DNA from: Anabaena sphaerica FACHB-251
Lineage (GTDB): Bacteria > Cyanobacteriota > Cyanobacteriia > Cyanobacteriales > Nostocaceae
Direction of reading: 5' to 3'
Assembly: GCF_014696825.1 (NCBI RefSeq)
Contig: NZ_JACJQU010000017.1
Location: 61,100 to 125,099 of the forward strand
DNA length: 64,000 nucleotides
The notes under the pieces are model-generated. The model worked only from the letters and a program-made list of their open reading frames with translations, ran no database searches and had not been told where the DNA came from. Each line of letters begins with the position of its first letter. Positions within the stretch are counted from its first letter, which is position 1. Shown piece after piece: positions 28,202 to 38,017 of the stretch. The position numbers and the translations under genes were made by a program.

Positions 28202-28867
28202 TTATCTGTCAGATGCGAGTTTATCAGCAATGCGCGTAGTTTCTGGTAAGCGATATTTTGGCGTGCAGCGTAATACATAGTCAATTGCTGTTGGTAAGCT
28301 GATGCGATGACCACTGGAGATATATAAAGGCTTCACTCCGGTACGACTCCGTAAAACTGCGCCAACGGTTTCATTTTTATGTATTAATGGTTGCAAACTA
28401 CCTTTGGTTTCTGGTAATTCTTCATGTTTGCCAATAAGTAAAGATTTCGCAACACCTATTGTTGGTATATCTACTAGAACACCTAAATGGCAAGCTATCC
28501 CTAATCTTCGAGGATGGGCAATTCCTTGACCATCACACAATATTATATCAGGTATAGTTTTAATCTTTTCTAAGGCATCAAGAATAGCGGGTATTTCCCG
28601 AAAAGATAAAAAGCCAGGTATATAAGGAAACGATGTAGGACGGTACGCAAGACTGGTTTCTACAACTTGTAAATCAGGAAAACTCAGCACTGCTACTGCT
28701 GCACGACTCATTTTACCATCTTCGAGAAAACCCATATCTACACCAGCAACATATTGAATTGGTGTGTTGAGTTGATCTGTGGTAATAACTTGATTTCGCA
28801 GTGTTTCTTGAATAGTTATGGCTTCTTCAACTGTCGATGGCCAAGCATGAGTTTGTTGAATTTGCAT
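28202..28867 (-). CDS. nfi: Endonuclease V (deoxyinosine-specific)
   Basis: Repairs deaminated adenine by nicking DNA 3' to hypoxanthine. The 221-residue protein has the family features AGVDMGF with metal-binding Asp44, PGFLSFREIPAILDAL with the catalytic Glu, DIILCDGQGIAHPRRLG, IGVAKSLLIG and the C-terminal YISSGHRISLPTAID. Length is normal. It sits between the FHA pair and an orphan methyltransferase, all minus strand; no functional link is evident. Confidence 0.95.
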   Translation of the reverse strand: MQIQQTHAWPSTVEEAITIQETLRNQVITTDQLNTPIQYVAGVDMGFLEDGKMSRAAVAVLSFPDLQVVETSLAYRPTSFPYIPGFLSFREIPAILDALEKIKTIPDIILCDGQGIAHPRRLGIACHLGVLVDIPTIGVAKSLLIGKHEELPETKGSLQPLIHKNETVGAVLRSRTGVKPLYISSGHRISLPTAIDYVLRCTPKYRLPETTRIADKLASDR

Positions 28868-28941
28868 CTTTCAATTGTGATAAAAATATTGCTTTTTTTA
28901 ACTCGTCACTGTTAATCTTATATCTTAACATAGGTCATAAT

Positions 28942-30240
28942 TCATGAGTCAGTAGTGCGATTCTTCCTTACCCTTGGTTCAATCATATTTGCACTCACAT
29001 TAAAATGTTTCACAGCTTTTGACATATTCAAAATTAATAATTTCTCATCCCCTAGATTTTGAATAATTGCAGTTTGAGCAATTTCCACATTTAAAACCTT
29101 AATAATTTCTGCTGCTACAGCTTGCGCTAAAAGTGGAGGAACAGAATTACCAATTTGTCTAAAACCATGCCATTTTGTAGGATGAAATCTAAACCAGTCA
29201 GGATAAGAATGTAAACGCGCAGCTTCACGTACAGTAATACATCTGGGAACAGAAGGATGTATGGGACGAGGAGAAGTAAAAGCACCTTTATTACTAGCTG
29301 TACCTGCTCTGAGTGTATTACATAAACCGTCAGGAGCAAGTTTATAAAAACGGCTTATTAGTTCATTTTTACCATGAGGTGTTAACTCAAATCTTTTGAT
29401 AGATTCAGGACTATGTTTTGTTCTTAAACTAGATGTTAAAATACTATGATCAAATTTACGCGGATATGAAAGATTGGTTTCCTCTACGCACAGATTACGC
29501 ATTTTCATACCGTAATCACTAGGTTTATCAAAATCAGCTACTACCCAATCTTGTTGATATAATTCTGGATAATTTTCTATTTCTGGTAAATCTTGCAATG
29601 CTTCTAAAACTGTAGGTGTTGATGGTAGTTCTGCATTTTTATTGAATTTAGTATTTGATTTAGCTGGATAGGTGATAGCATCTGGATAATTTGGTAATTC
29701 TAAATCTTGACGACAACCAAGTAAAAATAATCTTTCGCGATTTTGGGGAACTCCATAATTAGCAGCATTTAAAACTTGATAATTATGATTGACTTTATAA
29801 CCGTTGTTCTCAAATTTATCAATTATTTCCGCAATAAATTCTTTGTGTTTACCTACAGTCATTCCTTTGACATTTTCCATCATAAAAAACTTAGGCTGTA
29901 ATTCTATAACTAACCTAATAAAATGAAAAACTAAAGAATTTCTAGGGTCATCAAAAGAACGTTTACCAATTAAAGAAAAACCTTGACATGGTGGACCACC
30001 AAAAACAACATCAATTTCTTGATTACCTATTTTTGAACTATTTCTAATTTCTAAACCTGTCGTATCTTCTACACTTTTACATAATACTTGCCAGAAAGGA
30101 AAGTTAAATTGATGAACTGCACAATGAATAGGGTCTAATTCTACAGAAGCTAGGACATCAAAACCAGCTTGTTCAAAACCAAGTGTCATCCCTCCTGCAC
30201 CTGCAAATAAATCAACTGCAATTGGCCGTGCTTGTTTCAT
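28942..30240 (-). CDS. Orphan DNA (cytosine-5)-methyltransferase
   Basis: Methylates cytosine at C5 in an unknown site. Motif I DLFAGAGGMTLGFE (10-23), IV GGPPCQGFS with catalytic Cys85, VI MENVKGM, VIII QNRERLFLLG and X QIGNSVPPLLAQAV are all intact. The 432-residue protein has a long recognition region and a C-terminal tail after motif X. No restriction endonuclease lies beside it: neighbours are nfi and an Rpn-like gene. Anabaena strains carry orphan C5 methyltransferases acting on CGATCG (inside HIP1), GGCC and RCCGGY; which class this belongs to cannot be told by eye. AT-rich compared with core genes. Confidence 0.92.
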   Translation of the reverse strand: MKQARPIAVDLFAGAGGMTLGFEQAGFDVLASVELDPIHCAVHQFNFPFWQVLCKSVEDTTGLEIRNSSKIGNQEIDVVFGGPPCQGFSLIGKRSFDDPRNSLVFHFIRLVIELQPKFFMMENVKGMTVGKHKEFIAEIIDKFENNGYKVNHNYQVLNAANYGVPQNRERLFLLGCRQDLELPNYPDAITYPAKSNTKFNKNAELPSTPTVLEALQDLPEIENYPELYQQDWVVADFDKPSDYGMKMRNLCVEETNLSYPRKFDHSILTSSLRTKHSPESIKRFELTPHGKNELISRFYKLAPDGLCNTLRAGTASNKGAFTSPRPIHPSVPRCITVREAARLHSYPDWFRFHPTKWHGFRQIGNSVPPLLAQAVAAEIIKVLNVEIAQTAIIQNLGDEKLLILNMSKAVKHFNVSANMIEPRVRKNRTTDS

Positions 30241-30472
30241 AGATTTAGTTATTATTAGTATATATAAACCTGACTTATTTGATGGAAATATAGCTTAGTT
30301 TTTACAGCGAATAAATCTTTTTTGACTACACAAAAATAATTTTTACTTAAATCGAAAAATTCAAAAAAATAAGCAGGGTTTAATTATTACTAAACCCCTA
30401 TTAACTCCTATGCTTATTTGGATGATATTAGAGGATAGTTATCTCTAATTTTCCCATCTTTCCATAAAATAA

Positions 30473-31468
30473 TTATTGTGCAAATCTAGCCAATAACTCT
30501 TCACGAGATAATTGCAGAAGCAAGGGAGTAAATTCTTCTCTGGTCATTACAATTATTTTGTCTATAATTGTTGCTAATTGTGAATCAACTTCACCAAAAC
30601 GCACTTGCATGATACTTTCAATCATAGCGCGTCTTTCTCTTTCTACACCTCTGTCAATTCCTAGCTTTTCTCCTTCCTGAAGTCCTTCTTGTCGTCCTTC
30701 TTGTCGTCCTTCTTCAAGTCCTTCTTGTCGTCCTTCTTCAAGTCCTAGTTTTTTCAGTTCTTCTAATTGTTGTTGATAAATTTCCGATAATTTCATAATC
30801 AACTCCTGATCATCTTTATCAATATCTTGTTGTTGACGTTGACGTGCGGATAAAACAGCAATCAGGTCATTTACTAATTTTATGATATCTGAAAGAAACG
30901 GACTGTTGTTAGCTAGTGCTTCTAATTCTTCCACTGCTTGTCTTTGTACTTTCCCTTTACCTAATATCCTGAGAAACAGGGTTTCTGGTGTACTGGGTAA
31001 TTGATGAATAGCAATAATTACAGTTTTTAAGCTCTCTGCCAAAAAATAAATCCCTTTACCCCAGTTTTTTTCATCTACAGTAGTATTGAAACTTGCTAGA
31101 AGTTCCGTTGATGCTGTGGGAGAAAAAATCCACAAACGGGGTAATGCTGCTTCATTGATGGTGGTATTATTACGGTTAGATTGACGCTCTAGGTCTGCAT
31201 GGATATCAAATAATTTACCCATACAACTACGAATTTCACTTTTGCTGACGGCATTGCGGAATGGTTCAAATATAGCATAATTTTTTGCCATTCTTCCCAG
31301 CAGTCCAAGTGTTTCTAGATTTGCTGCTGCTTGGGGTGATGGGATAAATAATACATCAATCTGTCTGACTTCTGCTGTAATATCTTTACTGGTTTCTACT
31401 TGTCCATAAGGTGTTAATAGTTCAGTCAGATATTGTTTAGCAAATTGGTCATGTATAAACCGAGTCAT
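30473..31468 (-). CDS. Rpn/PD-(D/E)XK nuclease-related protein with DUF4351-like C terminus
   Basis: The 331-residue protein begins MTRFIHDQFAKQYLTELLTP, then DITAEVRQIDVLFIPS, typical of the cyanobacterial group of Rpn-like (transposase/nuclease-related) proteins. A Glu/Gly/Gln-rich segment of EEGRQEG units (about residues 238-265) leads to a C-terminal DUF4351-like helical end (RAMIESIMQVRFGEVD, then LLLQLSREELLARF). The GLEEGRQEG repeats correspond to 12-bp DNA repeats and are likely to vary in copy number. Cellular role unknown; the family is often multi-copy in Nostocales genomes. Confidence 0.7.
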   Translation of the reverse strand: MTRFIHDQFAKQYLTELLTPYGQVETSKDITAEVRQIDVLFIPSPQAAANLETLGLLGRMAKNYAIFEPFRNAVSKSEIRSCMGKLFDIHADLERQSNRNNTTINEAALPRLWIFSPTASTELLASFNTTVDEKNWGKGIYFLAESLKTVIIAIHQLPSTPETLFLRILGKGKVQRQAVEELEALANNSPFLSDIIKLVNDLIAVLSARQRQQQDIDKDDQELIMKLSEIYQQQLEELKKLGLEEGRQEGLEEGRQEGRQEGLQEGEKLGIDRGVERERRAMIESIMQVRFGEVDSQLATIIDKIIVMTREEFTPLLLQLSREELLARFAQ

Positions 31469-31541
31469 ATTAAGTATGTTTTAATAGTGATTAAATCTGT
31501 GAGGTTAGGGAATAGGATTATTTATCTTCCCATCTTCCCTG

Positions 31542-32702
31542 TCACCTAATTTTCATTTCCAAAATTTCCTTTGCAGCGCGATCGCACACTCCCAATTCTC
31601 CCAAACATTGCCGCATTTGCTGATAATCTACTAAAGTTTGCTGTTTCTTTTCAGGATTTAATAATAATTCCATTGCGGCTTGAGTAATATTCTCAGATGT
31701 AGCTTTTTCCTGCAAAAATTCTGGCACAATTTCCCGCATCACAACTAAATTTACAGGAGAAGCAAAGGGAATTGAACCTTTCAGAATCTTACGCGCTACC
31801 CAAGCAGTAAAAGGACTAAGACGATAAACAACTACTTGCGGAACATTTAACAAAGCTAATTCTAAATTGACAGTTCCAGATTTTGTAATAGCAAAATCAG
31901 ATGCTGCAAAAATTTCCTGCTGTTGACCTGATACTATGGTTGCTTGTAAACGATAATCTTGAATGCCTTTTTCAATTTTATCTCTAAATTTTTCCAAAGA
32001 TAAAGGAATCCAAAAATGTACTTCTGGTAATTTAGATTGGATATTTTGAGCAGCTTGAAAAATTACTGGTAATAAATATTTTAACTCTTGACCACGGGAA
32101 GCAGGTAAAAGAGCGATCGCAATTTCTTCCTCTTTAATTCCCAACATCTCCCGTGCAGTTTCCCGACTCGGTGCATTGGCCATTCTATCAACTAAAGGAT
32201 GACCAACCCAATTAACTTTAGCCCCTTTGGCCTGATAATAACGAGCTTCTTCAGGGAAAATTGCCAATAGCTTATCTGTAAAGCTAACTATTCTTTTTGT
32301 TCTCTCAAAACTTGTTGACCACACCCACTCTTGGGGAGCAATATAATATATCACAGGTACATCGGGAAAATGCTCAGACATATAACTACCAATCCCGATA
32401 TTAGGAGTCATGTAGTCAATCAGCACCACCAAGTCAGGAGGATTTTGCTTCAGATAAGCGATCGCTCGCCGTTGTACCTGGATAGTGGGTATAAAATACG
32501 GTAAAGCCTCAATTATACCCATTGAGCCGATACCGCTAGTATCGCCCAAAATTCTCGCCCCTGCGGCGGCCATCTGATCACCACCCAAAGCTACAATCTC
32601 TAATTTATACCCTGTAGCCACAGCTTGACGCTGAAGTGCCGCAATTAACAGCGCCCCCTGCAAATCTCCAGAAACCTCGCCAGTGCTGATAAATATCCGC
32701 AT
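31542..32702 (-). CDS. lpxB: Lipid-A-disaccharide synthase
   Basis: Joins UDP-diacylglucosamine and lipid X into the lipid A disaccharide at the inner membrane. The 386-residue protein shows the family start MRIFISTGEVSGDLQGA, DYMTPNIGIGSYMSEHFP-like region, YYIAPQEWVWS and the C-domain AITKSGTVNLELALLN nucleotide-binding motif. It is the last gene of the minus-strand envelope block, 138 bp after lpxA; that spacer holds AGTTGTC-type repeats and a CTTGGGGAG/CTCCCCAAG hairpin. Confidence 0.95.
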   Translation of the reverse strand: MRIFISTGEVSGDLQGALLIAALQRQAVATGYKLEIVALGGDQMAAAGARILGDTSGIGSMGIIEALPYFIPTIQVQRRAIAYLKQNPPDLVVLIDYMTPNIGIGSYMSEHFPDVPVIYYIAPQEWVWSTSFERTKRIVSFTDKLLAIFPEEARYYQAKGAKVNWVGHPLVDRMANAPSRETAREMLGIKEEEIAIALLPASRGQELKYLLPVIFQAAQNIQSKLPEVHFWIPLSLEKFRDKIEKGIQDYRLQATIVSGQQQEIFAASDFAITKSGTVNLELALLNVPQVVVYRLSPFTAWVARKILKGSIPFASPVNLVVMREIVPEFLQEKATSENITQAAMELLLNPEKKQQTLVDYQQMRQCLGELGVCDRAAKEILEMKIR

Positions 32703-32754
32703 TTGTCAGTTTTCAGTTGTTAGTTGTCAGTTGTCAGTTTTCAGTCATCGCCAT

Positions 32755-32811
32755 CTTGGGGAGCCACTGCGGTCTTGGAGTCTCCCCAAGTAGAGCAAGT
32801 GGCGTGGTTTC
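32755..32811. repeat. Dispersed hairpin repeat in lpxA-lpxB spacer
   Basis: CTTGGGGAG (32755-32763) pairs with CTCCCCAAG (32782-32790), followed by an AGTGGC that can pair with the inner GCCACT. It sits directly behind the lpxA stop region and resembles palindromes scattered in related genomes. Confidence 0.6.
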
Positions 32812-32840
32812 CTCCATAAGCGACTGACGTTCGCAAAGCG

Positions 32841-33656
32841 TCAATCATCACTTGCGTGTTTTCTCCCCTTACCGGGAATTAAACCACGTCTTCCTGGCAT
32901 TTGCGAGAGCAGCAAGAAACGGCGCAGATGTTCCAATTGTTCCGTATCTCCTAACATTTCCAACTCTGCCAAAGCATCTTTAAACAGTAAATTGGAACGG
33001 TAGAGAGTGCGGAAAGCCTTTTTGAGAAGTTGGAAGTCTTCTGCTGGCATTCCTGAGCGTTTTAGACCCACCAAATTGAGCGATCGCACTCGTGAAGGAT
33101 TGCCCTCAACCAACATATAAGGAGGCACATCCCGGTCAATGCGGGTCATACCGCCCACCATCGACATACCACCGATATGCACAAATTGATGGACACCCAA
33201 AACCCCACTTAATCTAGCACGCGACTCAATGTGGACATGACCTGCTAAAGCCACAGAATTAGCAATTACCACCGAATCCTCAATCACGCAGTTATGACCA
33301 ACGTGAACATAAGCCATCAGTAGATTACCATTACCAATCACTGTCGCTTCACCCCGGCCAGTGGCACGGTTAATAGTCACATACTCACGAATCGCATTAT
33401 TGTCCCCAATTTTCACCCAAGTAGGTTCTCCCACATACTTGAGGTCTTGGGGTTCCATACCAATCACAGCACCAGGAAAAATATGATTTCGCGCCCCAAT
33501 TTCACAAGGACCTTCTAGCACCGCATGAGCGCCAATAATAGTTTCTGGTCCGACTTTGACATTCGCTCCAATCACAGCATAAGCACCGACTTGCACCGTT
33601 GAGTGGAGTTCCGAATTAGGATGTATTACAGCAGTTGGATGAATAAGTGTCTTCAA
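32841..33656 (-). CDS. lpxA: UDP-N-acetylglucosamine O-acyltransferase
   Basis: First committed acylation of lipid A synthesis. The 271-residue protein has the left-handed beta-helix hexapeptide repeats (IGANVKVGPETIIGAHAVL) with the catalytic His in GHNCVIED, then HQFVHIGGMSMVGGMTRIDR and DVPPYMLVEGNPSRV as in all LpxA. Length is close to the E. coli enzyme. Cyanobacteria make a simplified lipid A, and retain lpxA-lpxB-lpxC-lpxD. lpxD is not in this window. Confidence 0.96.
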   Translation of the reverse strand: MKTLIHPTAVIHPNSELHSTVQVGAYAVIGANVKVGPETIIGAHAVLEGPCEIGARNHIFPGAVIGMEPQDLKYVGEPTWVKIGDNNAIREYVTINRATGRGEATVIGNGNLLMAYVHVGHNCVIEDSVVIANSVALAGHVHIESRARLSGVLGVHQFVHIGGMSMVGGMTRIDRDVPPYMLVEGNPSRVRSLNLVGLKRSGMPAEDFQLLKKAFRTLYRSNLLFKDALAELEMLGDTEQLEHLRRFLLLSQMPGRRGLIPGKGRKHASDD

Positions 33657-33837
33657 GGGTGACTCTCCAGAACTGAGTTCAGTGAAAAAAAGTGTCGGGC
33701 AAAATAAGCTATGTGTGAGGATGACGAAAGTCTAGAAATCAGTAAATACGCTTGAGGTTTTTTGTTATTACTGTTATCCTTGCTTATGATTGACTGAGGG
33801 CATTTCACGGCTATGCCCAAATCAACAAAGCCAAATT

Positions 33838-34353
33838 TTAGCTAACCAAAGAAAACATAAGTTCCCCTTCAGCAGCTAGTTGTCCGTCAACTTCGGCTCG
33901 ACCTTGCATTTTACCGAAACGACGCTGTTTAACCCATAACAGTTCCACTGTCATAATTAGCTGATCACCGGGTACTACTTGACGGCGAAAACGGACTTTA
34001 TCAATACCAGCAAAAACAAACAGTCCTCCAGGGCTATCAGACATTTGCGTCATGACCACCCCTCCCACTTGTGCCATTGCTTCCACAATAAGTACACCAG
34101 GCATCAGTGAACGTCCGGGAAAATGTCCTTGAAATTGAGGTTCATTAAAGGTGACATTTTTGACCCCGACAGCCAATTTTCCTGGTACATAGTCAATAAT
34201 TTTATCTACCAGTAGAAACGGATAGCGGTGAGGTAAGAGTTGCTGAATCTCTTCCACCGTCAAGGTTTTTTTCACTTCCGGTGTATTGGTATCCTTATGA
34301 TCTCCTTCAGTTGTAGTCACGTCAGTAGAATTAGCTTGGGTGAGAATTGACAT
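33838..34353 (-). CDS. fabZ: 3-hydroxyacyl-ACP dehydratase FabZ
   Basis: Dehydrates 3-hydroxyacyl-ACP in fatty acid elongation, competing with LpxA for hydroxyacyl-ACP. The 171-residue protein has the hot-dog fold motifs [14 protein letters not shown] with catalytic His and [20 protein letters not shown] with catalytic Glu. About 25 N-terminal residues ([18 protein letters not shown]) precede the domain. The lpxC-fabZ-lpxA order is conserved in many bacteria and supports coordinated membrane and lipid A synthesis. Confidence 0.96.
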   Translation of the reverse strand: MSILTQANSTDVTTTEGDHKDTNTPEVKKTLTVEEIQQLLPHRYPFLLVDKIIDYVPGKLAVGVKNVTFNEPQFQGHFPGRSLMPGVLIVEAMAQVGGVVMTQMSDSPGGLFVFAGIDKVRFRRQVVPGDQLIMTVELLWVKQRRFGKMQGRAEVDGQLAAEGELMFSLVS

Positions 34354-34452
34354 GGGTAGTTCGTAATTCGTAATTCGTAATTTGTAATTCCTAGTTACTA
34401 ATTCCTGCTTAAATTAGTGACTAGAGTGAAAACTATGCGACAGAATCAAATT

Positions 34453-35292
34453 CTAAAATAATTCTAAAATTTTCTGTGCCAATTGAATGTGCAGATTATG
34501 ACTAGCTTTGTAAGCCAAGAAGTGCGCGACAGGAAATTTGCCCAGCAAGCTCAAATCTCCCACTAAATCCAAGATTTTATGACGTACTGGCTCATTTGCA
34601 AATCTTAACGGTGGATTTAGCCAACCATCAGGGCCACAAACTAGGGCATTATCCAAGCTACCACCTTTGATTAATCCTGATTTTTGCAGATATTCAATCT
34701 GGTGCAATAACCCAAAGGTACGAGCCGGAGCAACTTCTGTAACAAAGGTATTTTCTAGATTACGAGATAATGACCAACTATGCCATTGATTACCAATCGC
34801 AGGTAACTCAAAATCAATTCCATAGCTAAAACGAGTTTCTGAGGATGGTAAGGCGCAAACAAAAGCATCAGCTTGATTTACGCAAATCGGTTCTTGAATA
34901 ACTATAGGCTTTTGTTCATCATCAGCTGGTTGTGATACCAAGCCCACCGCAGCAATGCTATCAGTCCAGGCCTGAGCCGAACCATCCAACAGCGGTACTT
35001 CTGGTCCGTCGATTTCAATCCGGGCATTATCTACACCCATAGCGGCCAAAGCTGCCAACAAATGCTCTACCGTGCGGACATAGACCTCATCTGTACCCAA
35101 CTGAGTAGAGAGAACTGTCTGATTAACTACTGCAATTCCGGCGGGAATAACAGGCGAATTTGACAAATCCACCCGTACAAAATAACGATTGCTTCCCGGT
35201 TCTGCGGGTAATATCCGCACACTGGTACTTACACCGCTATGCAGCCCCACACCCGTTTGTGTAATTTCCGCAGCTAACGTGTGTTGGTGCAT
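34453..35292 (-). CDS. lpxC: UDP-3-O-acyl-N-acetylglucosamine deacetylase
   Basis: Zinc hydrolase, second step of lipid A synthesis. The 279-residue protein opens [17 protein letters not shown], has TVEHLLAAL with zinc-ligand His77, [15 protein letters not shown], and [15 protein letters not shown] with the second zinc histidine and the ligand Asp. It lies between bamA and fabZ; 172 bp separate it from bamA, which may give it its own promoter. Confidence 0.96.
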   Translation of the reverse strand: MHQHTLAAEITQTGVGLHSGVSTSVRILPAEPGSNRYFVRVDLSNSPVIPAGIAVVNQTVLSTQLGTDEVYVRTVEHLLAALAAMGVDNARIEIDGPEVPLLDGSAQAWTDSIAAVGLVSQPADDEQKPIVIQEPICVNQADAFVCALPSSETRFSYGIDFELPAIGNQWHSWSLSRNLENTFVTEVAPARTFGLLHQIEYLQKSGLIKGGSLDNALVCGPDGWLNPPLRFANEPVRHKILDLVGDLSLLGKFPVAHFLAYKASHNLHIQLAQKILELF

Positions 35293-35464
35293 AGGCTAAA
35301 AGCCGATATATTTCGGTTAGTATTACTCATCTGCTCTATGTTAGTAGACACCCTGGTTTATCCCTGTATGGGGAATAGTATTAAGGCAAACGGGAAAATT
35401 AGCAACCTATTGAGTCATGGGGATTGGGGACTGGGAAAAATCACCTTTTGCCTCCAGTCACCTA

Positions 35465-37954
35465 TTAAAACCTTTCCCCGATGCCAAAATTGATGCGGCT
35501 ATCACCATCATCACTTAAGCCATAGTCTATGCGGATTGGTCCTAACGGTGACTGTACACGTACACCTAGACCATAGCCATAGCCAGTACCATTTTTATTC
35601 AAAATTTCCGCTGCTTTGGTACTGCTTCCCAAGTCGCTACCATAATCAAAAAATAGTGCGCCACTGACTACAGAGAACACAGGGAAGCGATACTCAACAG
35701 ATGCCTGCACATAACTACGTCCAGTTGCTAATCTGCCTTCATCGTAACCCCGGACAGAGTTGCTACCACCAAGGGTAAAAGCTTCGTAGGGGGGTAAGTC
35801 ACCCAGGATTGTACCTCCTTGGAGGTTAAATGCTAGAGTTTGTGCGCCTTTGCCAAAGCCAAGAAATTTCACCGGTAAATATTGGCTGTAGTTACCCCTT
35901 AACCTGGTCAGTAAAATGTTACCTTGTCCCACGGGTACAGATTGATCAACTCCGACGCGAAAGTAAGAACCATTAGTTGGTTGTAAGGGATTATTACGGC
36001 GATCGCGTTGTGCGCCCAACTGCAATAATAGCAAATCGTCTTCACCTGTACCCGATTCAGTTAGGGGAATAGCAGGGCTAATTTGAACACCATTATCATT
36101 AAATATTGCTCCTTCTTTTCTCAGATCACCATCAGCATCACGGCTAGACACTCGTTGATACTGCAAGCCCGCTGAAGCAACCCAATCTGGTTTTTGATAG
36201 GGATTAGGGGAAAGAGGACGAGTAAAAGAAACACCACCACCTAAACGGGTAACACGGGGGCGATCCTGCTCATCTCTATTAGTGATATTACCGGGGTCAA
36301 AGGTTTCTATAGTGTCATCTTTCCCCTCAAAAATCAAGGAAATTGAGCGACGACGGAAAATATTAGCTGTATAAGAAGTCCGGTAAGGATCACCCGCAAT
36401 CCAAGGATCTGTAAACCGCAGATCAAACAGCAGTTCTCTTTCACCTATCTGGATTTCTGACGCAAGTTTTTGGTTTCTACCCCCCAGGTTTTGCTGCTGA
36501 TAGCTGATCGTACCAAATAACCCACTAGCGGAACTAATCCCCGCCCCGGCAGCTATCGAACCGCTGCTGCGTTCGGCCACATTCACCACGACATCAACTT
36601 TACTGGGGTCTGTACCAGGGTCGAGTGAGACATTCACATCTTCAAACAATCCTAGACCAAATACCCGTTGTAGGTCTTTTTGTACTATATTGCGGTTGAA
36701 TACCTGTCCGGGCTTTAATTCCAATTCCCGCTGAATAATATAATCTTTTGTCCGTCCCCGAATTGGGTTGCCTTTATCGTCTACTTCCTGTCCTTCTTTA
36801 TTGCGGAAGCGGACTTTGATATTTTCTACTACTCCTTCTGCTACTTGTAGGGTAACAACTCCGTTTTCTGAGACTTTCGGCGCTCCAATTAGGTTAGCCA
36901 GTACATAACCTTTGTCTTGATACTCTTTAGTTAACTGCTTAATACCTTCTTGTAATGCTCGCAAATTTAAGATTTTACCATACTGTTCACTAAAGATTTT
37001 ATCTACAGTGTTAGCGGGTAATACAGAAGCAACACCAGTACCCGGATTAGCTTCTATTTCTACTTTACTCAGGACGGGATTAGGATCAACAACGAAACTC
37101 ACTCGCACACCCAAAGGTGTATCTTCTGGCACGGCTCGCACGTTCGAGAAAAACCCTGTGGCAAAGATAGCATTAATATCTTCTTGCAATTGGGAACGGG
37201 TTGTTGTTTGTCCTGGTTGGGTACGAATCGCTTGGTAAACCTGGTTTTCTAGTTCTGGTGAGATTGGACCCGTTGGCGATGTCACGGCTACTTCTGACAC
37301 CAGAACACGAGGTTCGGCTGTTTCTGCATTATTAGGGGAAACTGGTTGTGCAGTAGGTGGATTGGCATTTTCCTGACTAGAATTAGTCTCAGGAGTTGCT
37401 TCTGGTTCTAGTGCTTGTGCAGTTGTTGATGGTGTCGTCGCCGTTGGGATGATTACTTCTGCTTTTGCTCTCGGTTCTGAGTTGCCAGATAGTGCTGTTC
37501 TCAGGACTTGTGCAGTTGTTGATGGTGTCGTCGCCGTTGGGATGATTACTTCTGCTTTTGCTCTCGGTTCTGAGTTGCCAGATAGTGCTGTTCTCAGAAG
37601 TTGTGCAGTTGTTGATGGTGCCGTCGCTGTTGGTATGATTATTTCTGGTGTCGCTATTGATGCTGAGTTAGCTGTTGAGACTTTGACAGCAGGTGTAGAT
37701 GAGTCAGATTGCGGTTCTAAAACCACTGCTGTTGCAGCGACAGGAGTCTCTTGATTTTTACTAACACCATTGTTACCAGTTTCCTGTGGTAGCAGATGGT
37801 TTGATTCTACTGTGGCTACCTCTGTTACTTGCTGGGTGTTATCAGGAGTTTGTGCAGTCGCACTTAGTGAGTTGTCCAAAGGGACAGCGATCGCCACAAC
37901 TGCCAGAAATACAGGAGATAAATGCTTTTTACTCATATTCCTCTTCACTACCAC
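35465..37954 (-). CDS. bamA: Outer membrane assembly protein BamA/Omp85
   Basis: Inserts beta-barrel proteins into the outer membrane. The 829-residue protein has a signal peptide (SPVFLAVVAIAVPL then SLSATAQ), a low-complexity Ala/Pro/Thr-rich region to about residue 215, cyanobacterial POTRA domains from about 220 (VAVTSPTGPISPELENQVYQ onward) and a 16-strand-type barrel with the conserved VRGYDEG loop and a terminal GIGERF ending in Phe. The low-complexity region contains a 31-residue tandem repeat with 91 of 93 bp identical (37419-37604). GTG at 37954 or ATG at 37936 (GAGGAA just ahead) could be the start. Confidence 0.94.
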   Translation of the reverse strand: MVVKRNMSKKHLSPVFLAVVAIAVPLDNSLSATAQTPDNTQQVTEVATVESNHLLPQETGNNGVSKNQETPVAATAVVLEPQSDSSTPAVKVSTANSASIATPEIIIPTATAPSTTAQLLRTALSGNSEPRAKAEVIIPTATTPSTTAQVLRTALSGNSEPRAKAEVIIPTATTPSTTAQALEPEATPETNSSQENANPPTAQPVSPNNAETAEPRVLVSEVAVTSPTGPISPELENQVYQAIRTQPGQTTTRSQLQEDINAIFATGFFSNVRAVPEDTPLGVRVSFVVDPNPVLSKVEIEANPGTGVASVLPANTVDKIFSEQYGKILNLRALQEGIKQLTKEYQDKGYVLANLIGAPKVSENGVVTLQVAEGVVENIKVRFRNKEGQEVDDKGNPIRGRTKDYIIQRELELKPGQVFNRNIVQKDLQRVFGLGLFEDVNVSLDPGTDPSKVDVVVNVAERSSGSIAAGAGISSASGLFGTISYQQQNLGGRNQKLASEIQIGERELLFDLRFTDPWIAGDPYRTSYTANIFRRRSISLIFEGKDDTIETFDPGNITNRDEQDRPRVTRLGGGVSFTRPLSPNPYQKPDWVASAGLQYQRVSSRDADGDLRKEGAIFNDNGVQISPAIPLTESGTGEDDLLLLQLGAQRDRRNNPLQPTNGSYFRVGVDQSVPVGQGNILLTRLRGNYSQYLPVKFLGFGKGAQTLAFNLQGGTILGDLPPYEAFTLGGSNSVRGYDEGRLATGRSYVQASVEYRFPVFSVVSGALFFDYGSDLGSSTKAAEILNKNGTGYGYGLGVRVQSPLGPIRIDYGLSDDGDSRINFGIGERF
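37419..37660 (-). repeat. 93-bp in-frame tandem repeat inside bamA
   Basis: Units at 37419-37511 and 37512-37604 differ at 2 of 93 positions; a third, degenerate copy begins at 37605. Each encodes about 31 residues of the linker between signal peptide and POTRA domains (core VIIPTATTPSTTAQ). The near identity suggests a recent duplication. Confidence 0.9.
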
Positions 37955-38017
37955 ACATAATTAAGTCATTAGTCATTAGTCATCAGTCATATAAGACAAA
38001 GGACTATGTACACGCAG

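Noticed and set aside
37449..37754. Antisense open frame over the bamA repeat
   Set aside because: The frame exists because the bamA repeat is low complexity; no similarity and no ribosome-binding site.
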